Assembly: GCF_040183065.1 (NCBI RefSeq)
Contig: NC_091132.1
Coordinates: 165,382,102-165,446,101 of the forward strand
Length of the DNA: 64,000 nucleotides
Source: Periplaneta americana
Lineage: Eukaryota > Arthropoda > Insecta > Blattodea > Blattidae
Direction: 5' to 3'
The notes below the pieces were generated by a model that was not told where the DNA came from, searched no databases, and was given only the letters and a program-made list of their open reading frames with translations. Below are positions 33,897-45,034 of the stretch, piece after piece. The position numbers were made by a program, and so were the translations under genes. Numbering within the stretch: the first letter of the stretch is position 1; the number at the start of each line of letters is the position of its first letter.

Positions 33897-34983
33897 TAGA
33901 CATAGGATTTTTAGGCACTAAAAATTGCAGTTTTAGGCGCCTAAAATAAGCTCAAAATTTGTAAAATTAGGCTCTATTTTAATGAAAATAGGCATTTTAG
34001 GCACATCAAGGTATCATACTTATTTCTTTCACTGAAATTTTTAGTTATACACTAAAATACGCACAAAAAAGTATGTTTAAACATTAAAAAGGAATACTAT
34101 ATTATATTTATAAACAGAGCTGCACAAATTTAATATATTGAAACTAATGAAATAATGATTATTGATATCAAGATTACTCATTTTAAGTTATTGAAATTCA
34201 GTTCCATGCTCAGACTTTATTATAATTATCTGCACAGTACACCACCAGAATTTTTTCTAAATTCTCCACAGTTAACCTCTGCCTTTTGTCACCGAGAATC
34301 ATTTTGAAAGCAGGCGCAAAAATACAAAGTTCCACTTATTGTTGCATTTCCTGGTAGTGTTAACACTAGGAGGGCCATTCTTTTAAATATTTTGTAACGG
34401 TTTACCCTACTAATTCGCAGTTTTACGACTTTTCATAAATATTTCAAAAACACTCTTTCTCCAAAAATTGTGATTTTATGACACTCTGAAGGGCAGTACA
34501 GCTAATCGGTTTCAGACCGAAAACAGTCATTTTTATAGTATAGTATATCTCTGAATCGGTAGCAGCACATGTTGTGATTGTTGCCTGCTTCAAAACTAAG
34601 GTTGGTTCTTTGTCGGCATTTATGCCTCCAAACATGTTAAATTCGGTGAAATCTATTGCGAGTGTCGTGAGATTCAAAACATTTTGTTTCCTTTATCAAT
34701 GGTTTCATGGCCGGTGTGAAGCAAACTTTCCACTTTTTAAATGCCTTAAATTTCGCAGTGAATGCATGTATAAATTATAAAAAGTAAGAGTAAAATGCGA
34801 AACTTTACAGTGAGTTAGGCGTTTTTAGGCGAATATTAACAAATTAGGCTCTAATAACCATTTTAGGGCACTATAAAACTCTTTGAATACCTTTCAATTT
34901 CCATGAAACACAAATATTAATAATTATTTTTACTTTTCTCCTAAAGAAACAAAATAGGCATTTGCCCTAGAATCCGATGTCTG
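33897..34983. mobile_element. Non-autonomous hAT-like element
   Basis: The ends TAGACATAGGATTTTTAGGC and inverted CAGACATCGGATTCTAGGGC are flanked by a perfect 8-bp duplication ATAATAAC (33889-33896, 34984-34991), which fits the hAT target pattern nTnnnnAn. The subterminal regions repeat TTTTAGGC in both orientations, likely transposase-binding sites. No transposase is readable in 1,087 bp. Confidence 0.82.
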
Positions 34984-34991
34984 ATAATAAC

Positions 34992-36039
34992 CAGCTGGTT
35001 ATATCTATATGAGTATAGCTCCTTGCTGTGATCATAGCCTCGACATGTCAGAGCCCTCCTTTTCACGGCCCTTTTGATACCTGCGCTTGGCCGTTGTCTT
35101 GGGGCGTTTATCTTTTGGTTAATTGTCTCGTTCGCTGAAGTGTTATCGGTACTTTCTTGCGAAGGTGAGTTGCAACTTCTTACATATAGTAATAGAATAG
35201 AGATATCAGATCGAGATATACAATTTCGGGATAATTCAGTAATACAGATTGCTCATTGACACTTATACCCTAAAATACTAAAAAGAACAGATTCCTCTGC
35301 GTTTGTCGAATCCGCATCATCGTGCTTACGAAAGGCACTTTTAAGTGCCAATAATTTATTGTGCATACCACTGCCATCTTGTAAATAATTTTGTCGCCGA
35401 ACGACCGCGCTCTTGTACGAATACAGCATTAATGTTTTTCATTCGAGTCGCATTGCTGGCAAGACTTGTGGTATAAAAAGGGTGATCATGTTAAGGGTGG
35501 GTGAGTTAATGTCTAAAGCATTGAGGAACGTATCTAGAATCTAGGTAATTAACTAAAACCGGAGTCGTAATTTTGCAAGAAATCAAGATCAACTGTACAG
35601 ATAAATTTGTGAAGAATTTGTTCCAGAAAAATACTTCCTTTTTTGGGGGGTATGGAGTTGGTTCTATATGCAAAAATAACAACAGCCTAAACTAACCAAA
35701 TGTAACTTGTCACAGATGCCTATATGCAATGTGTATATGCGGACTACGAAGGAAACTATCGCCAGATTAGTCGGAATATATTGAATAGCCATCTATACTG
35801 ATGTTATACGTGGTTTTCCTCTCCTTTGGTTCGAGGCTTGTCACGGCACGGTTTCTAAAGCTAGAAGTATTCCCTTACCTGTATTCTAAGGGTTTAGCAA
35901 GCAGGAGTTCCCACAGTTTTTGCAGGCGCGACTCACTTAAGGGTGAGACTTTTGTTTGTGCCCCCCACCCTCATTGCCATACTGGTACTTTACCCCATTA
36001 GAAAAATACAAAACTTTATATACTCGTAATGAGACAGTT
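34992..36039. other. Intergenic upstream of ZNF-C
   Basis: No supported gene. At 35277-35370 there is a short repeat (gtttgtcgaat, gcatcatcgtgcttacgaaa, gtgccaataatttatt) also present twice at 43397-43625. Confidence 0.4.
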
Positions 36040-36842
36040 TTACTCAAGAACAATTAAGGAAGGTAGATGTGCTAAATTAAAATCACAATGAAATAGCTTC
36101 CATTCTACTGTAAACTTAACAGATTCTGTTAACACGTAAAGTTCTCTTCACATTAAAATAACAGTTTTGTAATTATTTCTGCAACATATTATGCAACAAG
36201 ACGTAAACGGAAGTTATGGACACATTACACTATATAAAACTTAGCAATGATGTGCAATAAAGTTATAATACACTGAAATTGAAAATCCGAACATACATTA
36301 CGGCCTGGTCTAGATCGAAAAGGCATTCACTGTGCTCTATTTCTCTTTGTTGTGACATGTTGTGTAAACTGTGAAATGTTCGTTATCGGTTGTAATAACT
36401 GTAAATGGCTAAAATACAATAATTTGAATAATAATGTGGGACAAGGAGATGTTTTTGGTGCTATAAATATTGTAAGAAAAAGAGGTCAGAGTTATCCTTC
36501 TTCCGAAAGATCCAGGAAGGTGAGTTTATAAAATATAATATATATGTACTTTACGAAAATAATATATAAACCTTTTGTATTTCATATTTCAATAGCGGAA
36601 GGACAGTGTTAATTTTTTCAAAAGAACACGATATCGAAAGTACAATGCATTTTATCGTCTGCTTGGGAGAGGGTCTCTGATGAGGCGATCCTGGTGGTTA
36701 GCAACTATCTATGAATGCATATTTTAACTGTCTATGTATGCATATTTAGTAAGTATTGAGCTTCGTCACTGTACATACTAGACTGTGATTATACGTTTTC
36801 CGAACGTTCTGCAAATGAATGTCAATTTCTTAATTCTTTCAG
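36040..36842 (+). promoter_or_regulatory. ZNF-C 5' flank, probable untranslated first exon and uORF
   Basis: The region is the counterpart of the inverted copy at 3480-4500. A donor context, gatccaggaag followed by gtgagttta, ends a likely 5' exon at 36519, and the acceptor ctttcag ends at 36842. An upstream ATG at 36376 opens 48 codons to the donor (MFVIGCNNCKWLKY...). If the exons are joined, that frame reads on and stops at a TGA overlapping codons 3-4 of the main frame. The core promoter could not be placed. Confidence 0.6.
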
Positions 36843-36847
36843 TTACG

Positions 36848-36940
36848 ATGGATGTGATCAAGGCGGAACTCGAAGTCGATCCACTGGCTCTAGAAACAAG
36901 TGACGACTCAGATGAGAAGGAGAAGAAATGTATATTAGAG
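36848..36940 (+). CDS. ZNF-C coding exon 1
   Basis: 31 codons, MDVIKAELEVDPLALETSDD to KKCILE, with acceptor ctttcag and leader ttacgATGG identical to ZNF-B exon 1, and donor gtatatt. It is acidic and contains the SUMO-consensus motif IKAE. The first 13 residues are identical to ZNF-B, which suggests constraint on the N-terminus. Confidence 0.9.
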
Positions 36941-37662
36941 GTATATTATAAGCTATTCTATCTATTTTGTTCATGCGACATGTGTCATTTAGCTACCTTA
37001 TGACAGAAGATATACACCTATCAAATTATAATTAACAGACTTAGCCAGACTGAAAAAAAAAAATGGCCTGGAGATCCTATTCTCCTTTGTCATCATATCG
37101 CATAGTTTTCTATATGTTTGACGTATATAAGCAATTGAGAGTTGATCAAATCGTGTAATTTAACGTACAGTTAACAGTTAGATTTATTGTATGTTTATTT
37201 TATAAACCATACATACTTTCTAATTTTTCACATGTCTAATGGAATATGTTAGTAATAAACTAGGTCATCTTTTAAGTAAAAGTTCACACTTACGAGTACA
37301 TATGTAGTAGAATGCATAAGGTGCAGCAGATGCGGCGTGAACTTCAAGTTGAGACTGTTTAGCTCAGACCTGCAGAACTGTAGCTCCTCAGAGCGACCGC
37401 CTTACTACCCATTCTGCCCTACCAACCTTTTCTAGCAGTGTAATCATAGTGTTCTAGTTATGCTCGGCTGCATCAACATTCTCATGGCGGCAGGTACACA
37501 GTACACTATCTAGAATTATAAATGAACAGATAATAAAATCCTTGGTAACATACCTTTGGAAAGTAAGAGACAAACGAATGAGGGAAATATATGAGTTAAA
37601 AGACATGTAAATTAAATTTTAAGGTGTATGTGTGCACATATAGTGAGAAGGTCTTACATACT
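36941..37662. other. ZNF-C intron 1, first part
   Basis: No gene or recognised repeat. Confidence 0.45.
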
Positions 37663-38755
37663 TACTTACTTACTTACTTACTTAGAAATGGCTTTTAAGG
37701 AACCCGAAGGTTCATTGCCGCCCTCACATAAGCCCGCCATCAGTCCCTATCCTGTGCAAAATTAATCCAGTCTCTATCATCACTCCCCACCTCCCTCAAA
37801 TCCATTTTAATATTATCCTCCCTTCTACGTCTCGGCCTCCCCAAAGGTCTTTTTCCCCTCCGGTCTCCCAACTAACACTCTATATGCATTTCTGGATTCG
37901 CCCATACGTGCTACATGTCCTGCCCATCTCACACGTCTGGATTTAATGTTCCTAATTATGTTAGGTGAAGAATACAATGCATGCAGTTCTGTGTTGTGTA
38001 ACTTTCTCCATTCTCCTGTAACTTCATCCCTCTTAGCCCCAAATATTTTCCCAAGAACCTTATTCTCAAACACCTTTAACCTATGTTCCTCTCTCAGAGT
38101 CAGAGTCCAAGTTTCACAACCATACAGAAGAACCGGTAATATAACTGTTTTATAAATTCTAACTTTCAGATTTTTGGACAGCAAACTGGATGATAAGAGC
38201 TTCTCAACCGAATAATAACACGCATTTCCCATATTTATTCAGCGTTTAATTTCCTCCCGAGTGTCATTTATATTTGTTACTGTTGCTCCAAGATATTTGA
38301 ATTTTTCCACCTCTTCGAAGGATAAATCTCCAATTTTTATATTTCCATTTCGTACAATATTCTGATCACGAGACATAATCATATACTTTGTCTTTTCGGG
38401 ATTTACTTACAAACCAATCGCTTTACTTGCTTCAAGTAAAATTTCCGTGTTTTCCCTAATCGTTTGTGTATTTTCTCCTAACATATTCACGTCATCTGCA
38501 TAGACAAGAAGCTGATGTAACCCGTTCAATTCCAAACCCTGCCTGTTATCCTGAACTTTCCTAATGGCATATTCTAGAGCGAAGTTAAAAAGTAAAGGTG
38601 ATAGTGCATCTCCCTGCTTTAGCCCGCAGTGAATTGGAAAAGCAATCAGATAGAAACTGACCTATACAGACTCTGCTGTATGTTTCACTGAGACACATTT
38701 TAATTAATCGAACTAGTTTCTTGGGAATACCAAATTCAGTAAGAATGTCTACTAT
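37663..38755 (-). mobile_element. LINE, (AAGT)n-tail family, copy 3
   Basis: On the minus strand the reading includes [10 protein letters not shown] (catalytic box intact here), [53 protein letters not shown] and WAGHVARMGESRNAYR. A stop replaces Glu in the V-NPEKTKY region and frame changes follow. The 3' end carries a clear (CTTA)n, that is (TAAG)n, tail. It is 5'-truncated near 38755. Confidence 0.88.
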
Positions 38756-39066
38756 GTATATATCGCCCTATTTCTAGTAAAATCGATTAAGTCCACTTTT
38801 TGTGTAAAATAGGTTAAGCACAGTCCCTGACTTGTCTTTCCGTGCATTAATATAAAGTTTTAGTTCCTGCTTTTACAAAATTTGCATTACTGGACTTAAC
38901 TGGTTTTACTAGTAATTGGACGATATATAAATTGTATGTTGATAAGTGAGTGATAGCTATATGACTGGAGGTCAGTGCTGTCATTAAAAATTGTAACGCA
39001 TTGCAGCCAAATAGATAAATAAATAAGTACACAATAGGCGTACTGCAGTTTGAAGAGAACTGGAAA

Positions 39067-39252
39067 ATGGCAAAATATAAACCCGTGAAGAAGTGATACC
39101 TTCAAAGGAAAGGGGATTATGATTATTTTGTTGTTGAAGAAGATGAAAGAATTGCTTGTTTACTGTGTATCATCCAATTTATTTCTACTCGTCATTTCAA
39201 TATTAAACAACATTTCAACAAAGCCCATATTATGGAATGGACGAACTTTCGG
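39067..39252 (+). pseudogene. BED-finger (ZBED/hAT-derived) exon with nonsense codon
   Basis: From ATG 39067 it reads MAKYKPVKK, TGA stop, then YLQRKGDYDYFVVEEDERIA and CLLCIIQFISTRHFNIKQHF-NKAH. This gives a C-x2-C ... H-x4-H BED-type finger as found at the N-terminus of hAT-derived GTF2I/ZBED-like proteins. A strong donor, cggGTAAGT, ends the frame at 39252. Further related sequence (ERRKVF-like, KNLKQAECKEIMKKLPAGNL) follows at about 39405-39490. A TGA at codon 10, likely from CGA, makes it a pseudogene unless a downstream start is used. Confidence 0.65.
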
Positions 39253-39499
39253 GTAAGTTCAGTATTAGGAACTGTATATTGATTATTTATTTATATAGCG
39301 TTAAATTAAGGACATCATGCGGTGTGTTCATTTTGAATTGAAATTAATAGTAACTTTCAAGGTTCATTACTTAAAATACTATAAATTTATGTTTCCGTAG
39401 GTGATGATAGGAGGAAAGTTTTCAAAAATCTAAAGCAGGCTGAGTGCAAAGAAATCATGAAGAAACTGCCGGCAGGAAATCTAGAATAATTGTAAACCT

Positions 39500-40012
39500 T
39501 GAAACGACATAACGCATTATAAATACAATAACTTTATTACAATCCTTTTTGAAAATTACAATGCCGCCACTGATAGAGCTTGCACGCGCAAAGAATGTAA
39601 ACAACCTACGCAGAAGTCGATCATCCCCAGTACAAGTGGAGTGAGGATAACGTCATATTTCCCCTACTTACGATTTCTGCAAGCCTGGTTCAGCTACTAA
39701 ATGTATTTTCTTTTGCTCTTGTTACACCAAATGAATTTTGTAAACTGTTTACAGGATGGACACTGCAACTTAAAACATTATTATGTGATTGAATACCTGA
39801 CTATTCTATGAATGTCTGTGATTTTATTGACGATCATTTCTAGTGTGTGTGGAAAATTTAATTACACGTTTGACTGCAGATTTACATTTTAAGTAATTGC
39901 AACAGTGTAATATATAAGCAATATAGGAGTAGGCCTATATTAATTATAGGTGGTAACTTCTGCTTGTGGTGTTCCTGAATTCGTGTGGACTACCATGCCG
40001 TTGTCTTGGTAA
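39500..40012. other. ZNF-C intron 1, no gene recognised
   Basis: No supported feature. Confidence 0.4.
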
Positions 40013-41322
40013 GGCCCATAACACACTTGAAGAGTTTTCACTAGCAAGAAATGTGTTGCAAGAAAGAGGCGAAGAGCCTTCCTCCACACACTTGGCGAGT
40101 TCTCGCTATCACAGATCACACCTCGCTATAATCATCTATGCACTGCCTTCAGGCAGAAAGCATTTATCTGATTATAGTAATGACTCGTTCGGGGAAATAT
40201 TATAGGTTATGTATTTTCGTATATTGTCGTACTTAAATATATAACCTGTAAGTATATTGTCGTATTTTACAAATTATGTACGAACGCTATGTTGAATTCT
40301 TAGAATTCAGATGATGAGGAAATGGAGTTACTTGAACATATTTTGTTCATGAAAAGAAGAAGTAGGCGTAAAATTAAAGCCAGAAATATCTGAAAATCAC
40401 ATTGTATCTTACGAAAATAAGGGCGAGTTTTGGACACTGGTTTCGATTTGAATGATGATACGTTTAGGCGTTATTTCAAGTTCATTGGACCACAGTTTTT
40501 TTTTTTTTTTTTTTTTTTCCATTCGTGATATGATAGAGAATTCTTTGCTATATTCTGATTAAAATTACGTAAACTGTTAAGACATATAGATACATTATTT
40601 CAAATGTTTACTCAATACTATTAAATCTCATGAAAATAAATAAATATAGCCCTATTTATTTTCAGATAATCTGATATTTGTCTCCATATTTCTTCTTTAA
40701 GTGTCGTGTTTTTATAGTTTTCATCCCATGTATCATATGAATAGGCCTACGGGTGACATCGTACAAGTTTGGTAAGTTTCTGACTGCAATTATAAGCCAT
40801 CTTTCCTCATTTTTCAAAATAAAAACAATGCAATTCATCGCCACCTGTGATATCTTTTTCTACATTCAATCGTCATAAAGAGTATAAATGTCAAACGTCT
40901 TTGATAAAAAAGTCGACCTGGTTGGCGAGTTGGTATAGCGCTGGCCTTCTATGCCCAAGGTTGCGGGTTCGATCCCGGGCCAGGTCGATGGCGTTTAAGT
41001 GTGCTTAAATGCGACAGGCTCATGTCAGTAGATTTACTGGCATGTAAAAGAACCCCAGTGGGACAAAATTCCGGCACATCCGGCGATGCTGATATAACCT
41101 CTGCAGTTGCGAGCGTCGTTAAATAAATCATAATATTCTTTGATAAATGTGTCAAGAAAATTCGCTGAGCTACCGATTCCAGCGAGAAACTCGCGCGAAG
41201 TTTTTGCCTCGAACGAGAATCTCTTCCAGTGTGTGGACGTCATTTGAATCCATGTTATCAATTTTTAATTTTCTCGCAACATATTTCTCACTGGCGAAAA
41301 CTCTTCAAGAGTGTTACGGGCC
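40013..41322 (-). mobile_element. PIF/Harbinger-like transposon, copy 3, with a nested SINE
   Basis: The ends GGCCCATAACACACTTG ... GTGTTACGGGCC are flanked by TAA (40010-40012, 41323-41325). The minus strand shows the decayed MADF region around 40660-40790. A poly(T) run (about 40495-40518) is an added low-complexity expansion. A SINE occupies 40909-41136; without it the length is close to the other two copies. Confidence 0.85.
40909..41136 (+). mobile_element. tRNA-headed SINE, family 2, nested in Harbinger copy 3
   Basis: It is nearly identical to 26551-26781. It is flanked by the 11-bp duplication tctttgataaa (40898-40908, 41137-41147). The homologous place in Harbinger copy 2 (about 29340-29352) holds that word once, giving a clean empty site. 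Confidence 0.93.
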
Positions 41323-41325
41323 TAA

Positions 41326-42679
41326 GGCATGAGATCTTGGCTGGGTTGAATTTCGTAATGTTTTGTGTTCAGTGCTTTTCTCTTTAGGCCGGTTACACAC
41401 TACAGTGAGAGGTATGAACTATGTAATGTGAGGAAACGGCTTAGCTTAGCCTAAGTCTCTATTTACACTAGCTCAGGGCCGTATTCATAAAGGGGACTTT
41501 GGATGAAGACTTCCCAAAGTCGACTTTCGTAGTAAAGTTTAACTTTGTGAAAAGTCCTATTCATAGACAATACTTCTGAGACTTTGAATTTGACTTCGCT
41601 AAGTCGAGATTCGACGATCTTGTTCTAATGTTGGCAATCAAAATCACTGCCCTCTAAACGAATTAAATTAATAGACATTTGAAATAGAGTAGGCATTGCC
41701 ACAATCAAAGCCATCTTTTGAGTCACAAATCAATGAAACAATTGAACATCAGTACATGTTAAATAATTGTTAATAGTTCTTGCAGCTTTACATAATAAAA
41801 ATAATATTACTCGAGGGTTTATTGTGAAACTAACGTAAGTACAAAAATTGACATTTTTAAGTCTTTACACCAATCGATAATAATTTGTTTTTCTACTTGG
41901 CCACAAAAAATCGTAACTCAGTTCGAACAGTCTTGTATATAACACAATTCATAACTACAAAACATGATGGTATAGTTTATCTGAAATAGTATTGCCTGTT
42001 AAGAATTTTGTTGTGAAAATATGAAAGATAAGATTCCACCAATGACAGACTATGAAAGAGACATATTATCCTGCTGACAGTTGGCAGAGTTATTCCCTGC
42101 ATGTCTGCAGAATCTACTTAAAAACTATCTGAAATCAATATGCAGAAAACATTATTAAGACGACCGCAGGATTATAAATGAACTGCATTTCCAACTGTAT
42201 AACCTATCCTCTATAGAATTAAATAGTAAGAATCAATATTAAGCTATTAATCCCTACCTACAGCGTAAAATCGCGATGAAATAAGTTGTATTTTTTATTA
42301 GTGGAACAGATAATCCTCTTTGATTATTCATCAATGAAAGTTGAAACATGACGAGGATATTTAATACTGTCTATCAAGTCTGTACCTTGATTTGAATTTA
42401 TAACATATAATAATACGCTAAGGAACTTGAGCAGCTTTAGTAATCTCCTAGATGTCTTCAATATTCTCGGAAAACTTACACTATGTGTGTAAAAAGCTTT
42501 TCACAATCATTGTATACAGCTGTTAAGATCCTGGACTCCCTGTAATCCGCATTCTTTTTATAATTTCTCTCCTGTGCGTGACATTATGGCCAAACACTGA
42601 TCTGGAGAACAGTTAAAATCAAGTTAAAAGTGGGTACCTACTAAAAATTACTCATTTATGATATCTCTTTCCTCCCCAG
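41326..42679. other. ZNF-C intron 1, last part
   Basis: No gene recognised. At 41484 the word gggccgtattcataaa resembles one end of a MITE family but no partner end was found. Confidence 0.4.
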
Positions 42680-42763
42680 AGTGTGCAAATATCCACTCAG
42701 ATAAAGATTGAAGGCGAAGACAACATCTATGATCTCTCATCAGAGATGAAATATGAGTCTCAG
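42680..42763 (+). CDS. ZNF-C coding exon 2 (extra cassette)
   Basis: The acceptor tcctccccag ends at 42679 and the donor gtgagtgga starts at 42764. The 28 codons, phase 0-0, begin SVQISTQIKIEGEDNI and end EMKYESQ. It contains IKIE, a SUMO-consensus motif. ZNF-B has no separate counterpart, so this looks like a cassette gained by ZNF-C or lost by ZNF-B. Confidence 0.75.
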
Positions 42764-42821
42764 GTGAGTGGAGCTTATTGGTTATAGTCCGGGTCAGCTT
42801 ACTTCATACCCAAATAGCCGT

Positions 42822-44350
42822 GTGCACCATTCTCGATCTTTTAGCCCATTTATCTACAATCACGGAAACATGGTTAATTCTTGACAATGATCAGGTTACA
42901 GGTGCGGTGCACCGACATTTTCCCTCGATCAACTCAGTACCGTCTGCTGAAGGTACGCTTGCTTGAGAAGAATCATCTGAGCGCTAGGTTACCGCGTATA
43001 AAACAGCGAACGGACACACTCTGTCAATTATCGCTTCGTTTTTGTTTGTCGGACTGTTTCAAACATCCTCGCAGTTTTCAAATAACAAGTTTCAATAATC
43101 ATGGAAGAAAAAAAGAAAAGAGCACCGAACTTCTCACACTTCGAATTGGGAATTCTTTTAGAACTCTTCAGCAATTCTGTTCTGCATCCATATTAGAGAA
43201 TAAAAGTACTGACGGAAGTTCTCTAAGAGAAAACCTGACTACCTGGTTGGATTTAACCTCACAATTCAACATGAGTTATACGTGTTTACATAATTCCACA
43301 TAATTTGTAACGTAATTTATACAGTGGTTATTTCATATTATTGATAATAATTGGAAAATTTTCAGTATACAGATACCTCACTGACAATTATCTTGAAATA
43401 TGCTACTAAAAAGAGCAGATTTGTATGTGTTTGTCGAATGCTCATCATCTTGCTTACGAAAAGACACATTTCGGTGCCAATAATTTATTTGGGAAAATTT
43501 CAGTATACGGATACCTCGCTAACAATTATTAGAAAAAAAAAACAATTCGTCTGTGTATGTCGAATACGCATCATCATGCATACGAAAAGGAAGTTTTTAG
43601 TGCCAATTTATTTTGTATGCACATGGTTGGAATTTTGGAGTAAGAGGGAAAGGAAAGTACAGTATCCTTGTTCTGAAATTTATCCATTTATTTTGTGTTC
43701 ACAAGGTTGGAATTTTGGAGTAAGAGGGAAAGGAAGGTATCCGTGTCATTTCTCTTAATTCAAGCGTAAATAGCCTAATTGTCCAAAACGTCATGTCGGT
43801 CCTAATAGTTTCAAACGACAAATCTATAGCTAATAACTGATAATCTCGCATTCTACAAAATGGTAATTTAGTTTTACTATATTATTACCGGCATAGAATA
43901 ACTACTTTATCATTATATTAACAAAATTGGACAGTTAGCCCTAAATAATATTTTGTCCTCAAGTAAAGTCCCGATCTTCGAAAGCAGAAACATATAAAAA
44001 AAACATTAGTCCATTTTGAGAAAAAAAAAAACATTTTTATTATTCATCTGCAAACTTACTCTTTCTACAATAACACAATTTCTGTTATTTCCGCAGTGAT
44101 TTGCGTGTTAAAAATACATCATTTCATCTTCAATTCCACCAAGTACGTTAAATCGTGCCGCCATTTTGGTTTTCTCGACTTGACCATGTTCAATTCAAGA
44201 TAATCGGTCCCACACCCATGATCAAATTTGATCATCATCAACTCGCTTGTTTAACTTTGATTGAGATTGATACTCCGCAAATTGGGGTTGAAGATGGTCA
44301 AGTGCCGACTTAACCTTGGTCAAATTTTAATCGAGAATGGTGCACACGGA
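42822..44350 (+). mobile_element. TIR transposon remnant with Myb/SANT-like reading frame
   Basis: The left end CCGTGTGCACCATTCTCGAT has its exact reverse complement at 44331-44350. From ATG 43101 one frame reads MEEKKKRAPNFSHFELGILL-ELF and, after a frameshift, a second reads ILENKSTDGSSLRENLTTWL-DLTSQFN. Together these give the layout of a Myb/SANT-like domain typical of Harbinger accessory proteins. The target duplication is unclear. It lies in ZNF-C intron 2, 58 bases after the exon. Confidence 0.65.
43359..43740 (+). repeat. Two consecutive short tandem duplications
   Basis: Units at 43359-43494 and 43497-43625 share agtata(c/t)(a/g)gatacctc, tcatcat(c/g) and acgaaaag. Then ggttggaattttggagtaag occurs twice (about 43624 and 43705), each followed by agggaaaggaa. 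Confidence 0.75.
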
Positions 44351-44703
44351 CATAAGGGTAAAAGCTAACCATTTTTCCCCCATTACTACATATGCTACTG
44401 GATTGTGGTGACTTTCTAGTTTGCAGGTTGAATTCCCTTTTGCAAACTTCGTTTCGAATTCCAAACATGATGTAGAATATAAATCAGATTCTGTTACACA
44501 TATTACAGTATGCAAATTGTTTTCAGATGGAACACCTGGTCTATTATTTCTGCTTTAAGATCTCAATTCTATTCTGCCTTAAATTTTCTTCTCTAATTTG
44601 TTGCCTGATTTGAGGGAGTTAGCCAATGACTGTCGCTTTTACACATGAAGTCAACTTTAAAATAGCTAAATAGATGTATTCACGATGTCTTTATGTTCTG
44701 TAG

Positions 44704-44844
44704 GAAGGGAATTTATCGCATCTGGAAGTGACGGACATGAAGACAGAATGCAGGGACAACAATCATGTTATAAAAACAGAGATAAAAGTTGAAGACACTA
44801 CTCCAGTGCGTACTAGCTTTCCTATGGTGAAATCTGAAGTTGAT
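44704..44844 (+). CDS. ZNF-C coding exon 3 (SUMO-motif cassette)
   Basis: The acceptor gttctgtag ends at 44703 and the donor gtaagtgg starts at 44845. The 47 codons, phase 0-0, begin EGNLSHLEVTDMKTECRD and end PMVKSEVD. Four consensus sites are present: MKTE, IKTE, IKVE (adjacent pair) and VKSE. It is homologous to ZNF-B exon 2, and the lysine motifs are retained although the surrounding residues differ. Confidence 0.88.
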
Positions 44845-45034
44845 GTAAGTGGTTCTTTATCATTTTATATATTTATAGCAGCAGCGCATTCTACTTATAT
44901 CGGATCTATTAAGGGGTTACAGGAGTAAAATTTTTGGAAATATTCACCATTTTTTCCCTCCATTATTGTATGTTGTATAATAATGAAAATTGGTAGATAT
45001 AAAATACTGTCTTTCTAATATATGAAATAATAGT

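Noticed and set aside
35074-35259. Frame resembling a signal peptide (hydrophobic LGAFIFWLIVSFAEVLSVL) followed by a splice-donor-like gtgag
   Set aside because: The frame begins with TTG, not ATG, and no partner exon or homologous copy was found.
41484-41640. gggccgtattcataaa resembling a MITE end, with an internally repetitive aagtcgactt region
   Set aside because: The opposite end was not found, so limits and nature cannot be supported.
44250-44350. Possible regulatory palindrome tcgagaatggtgcacacgg
   Set aside because: It is the right terminal repeat of the TIR element 42822-44350, not an independent site.
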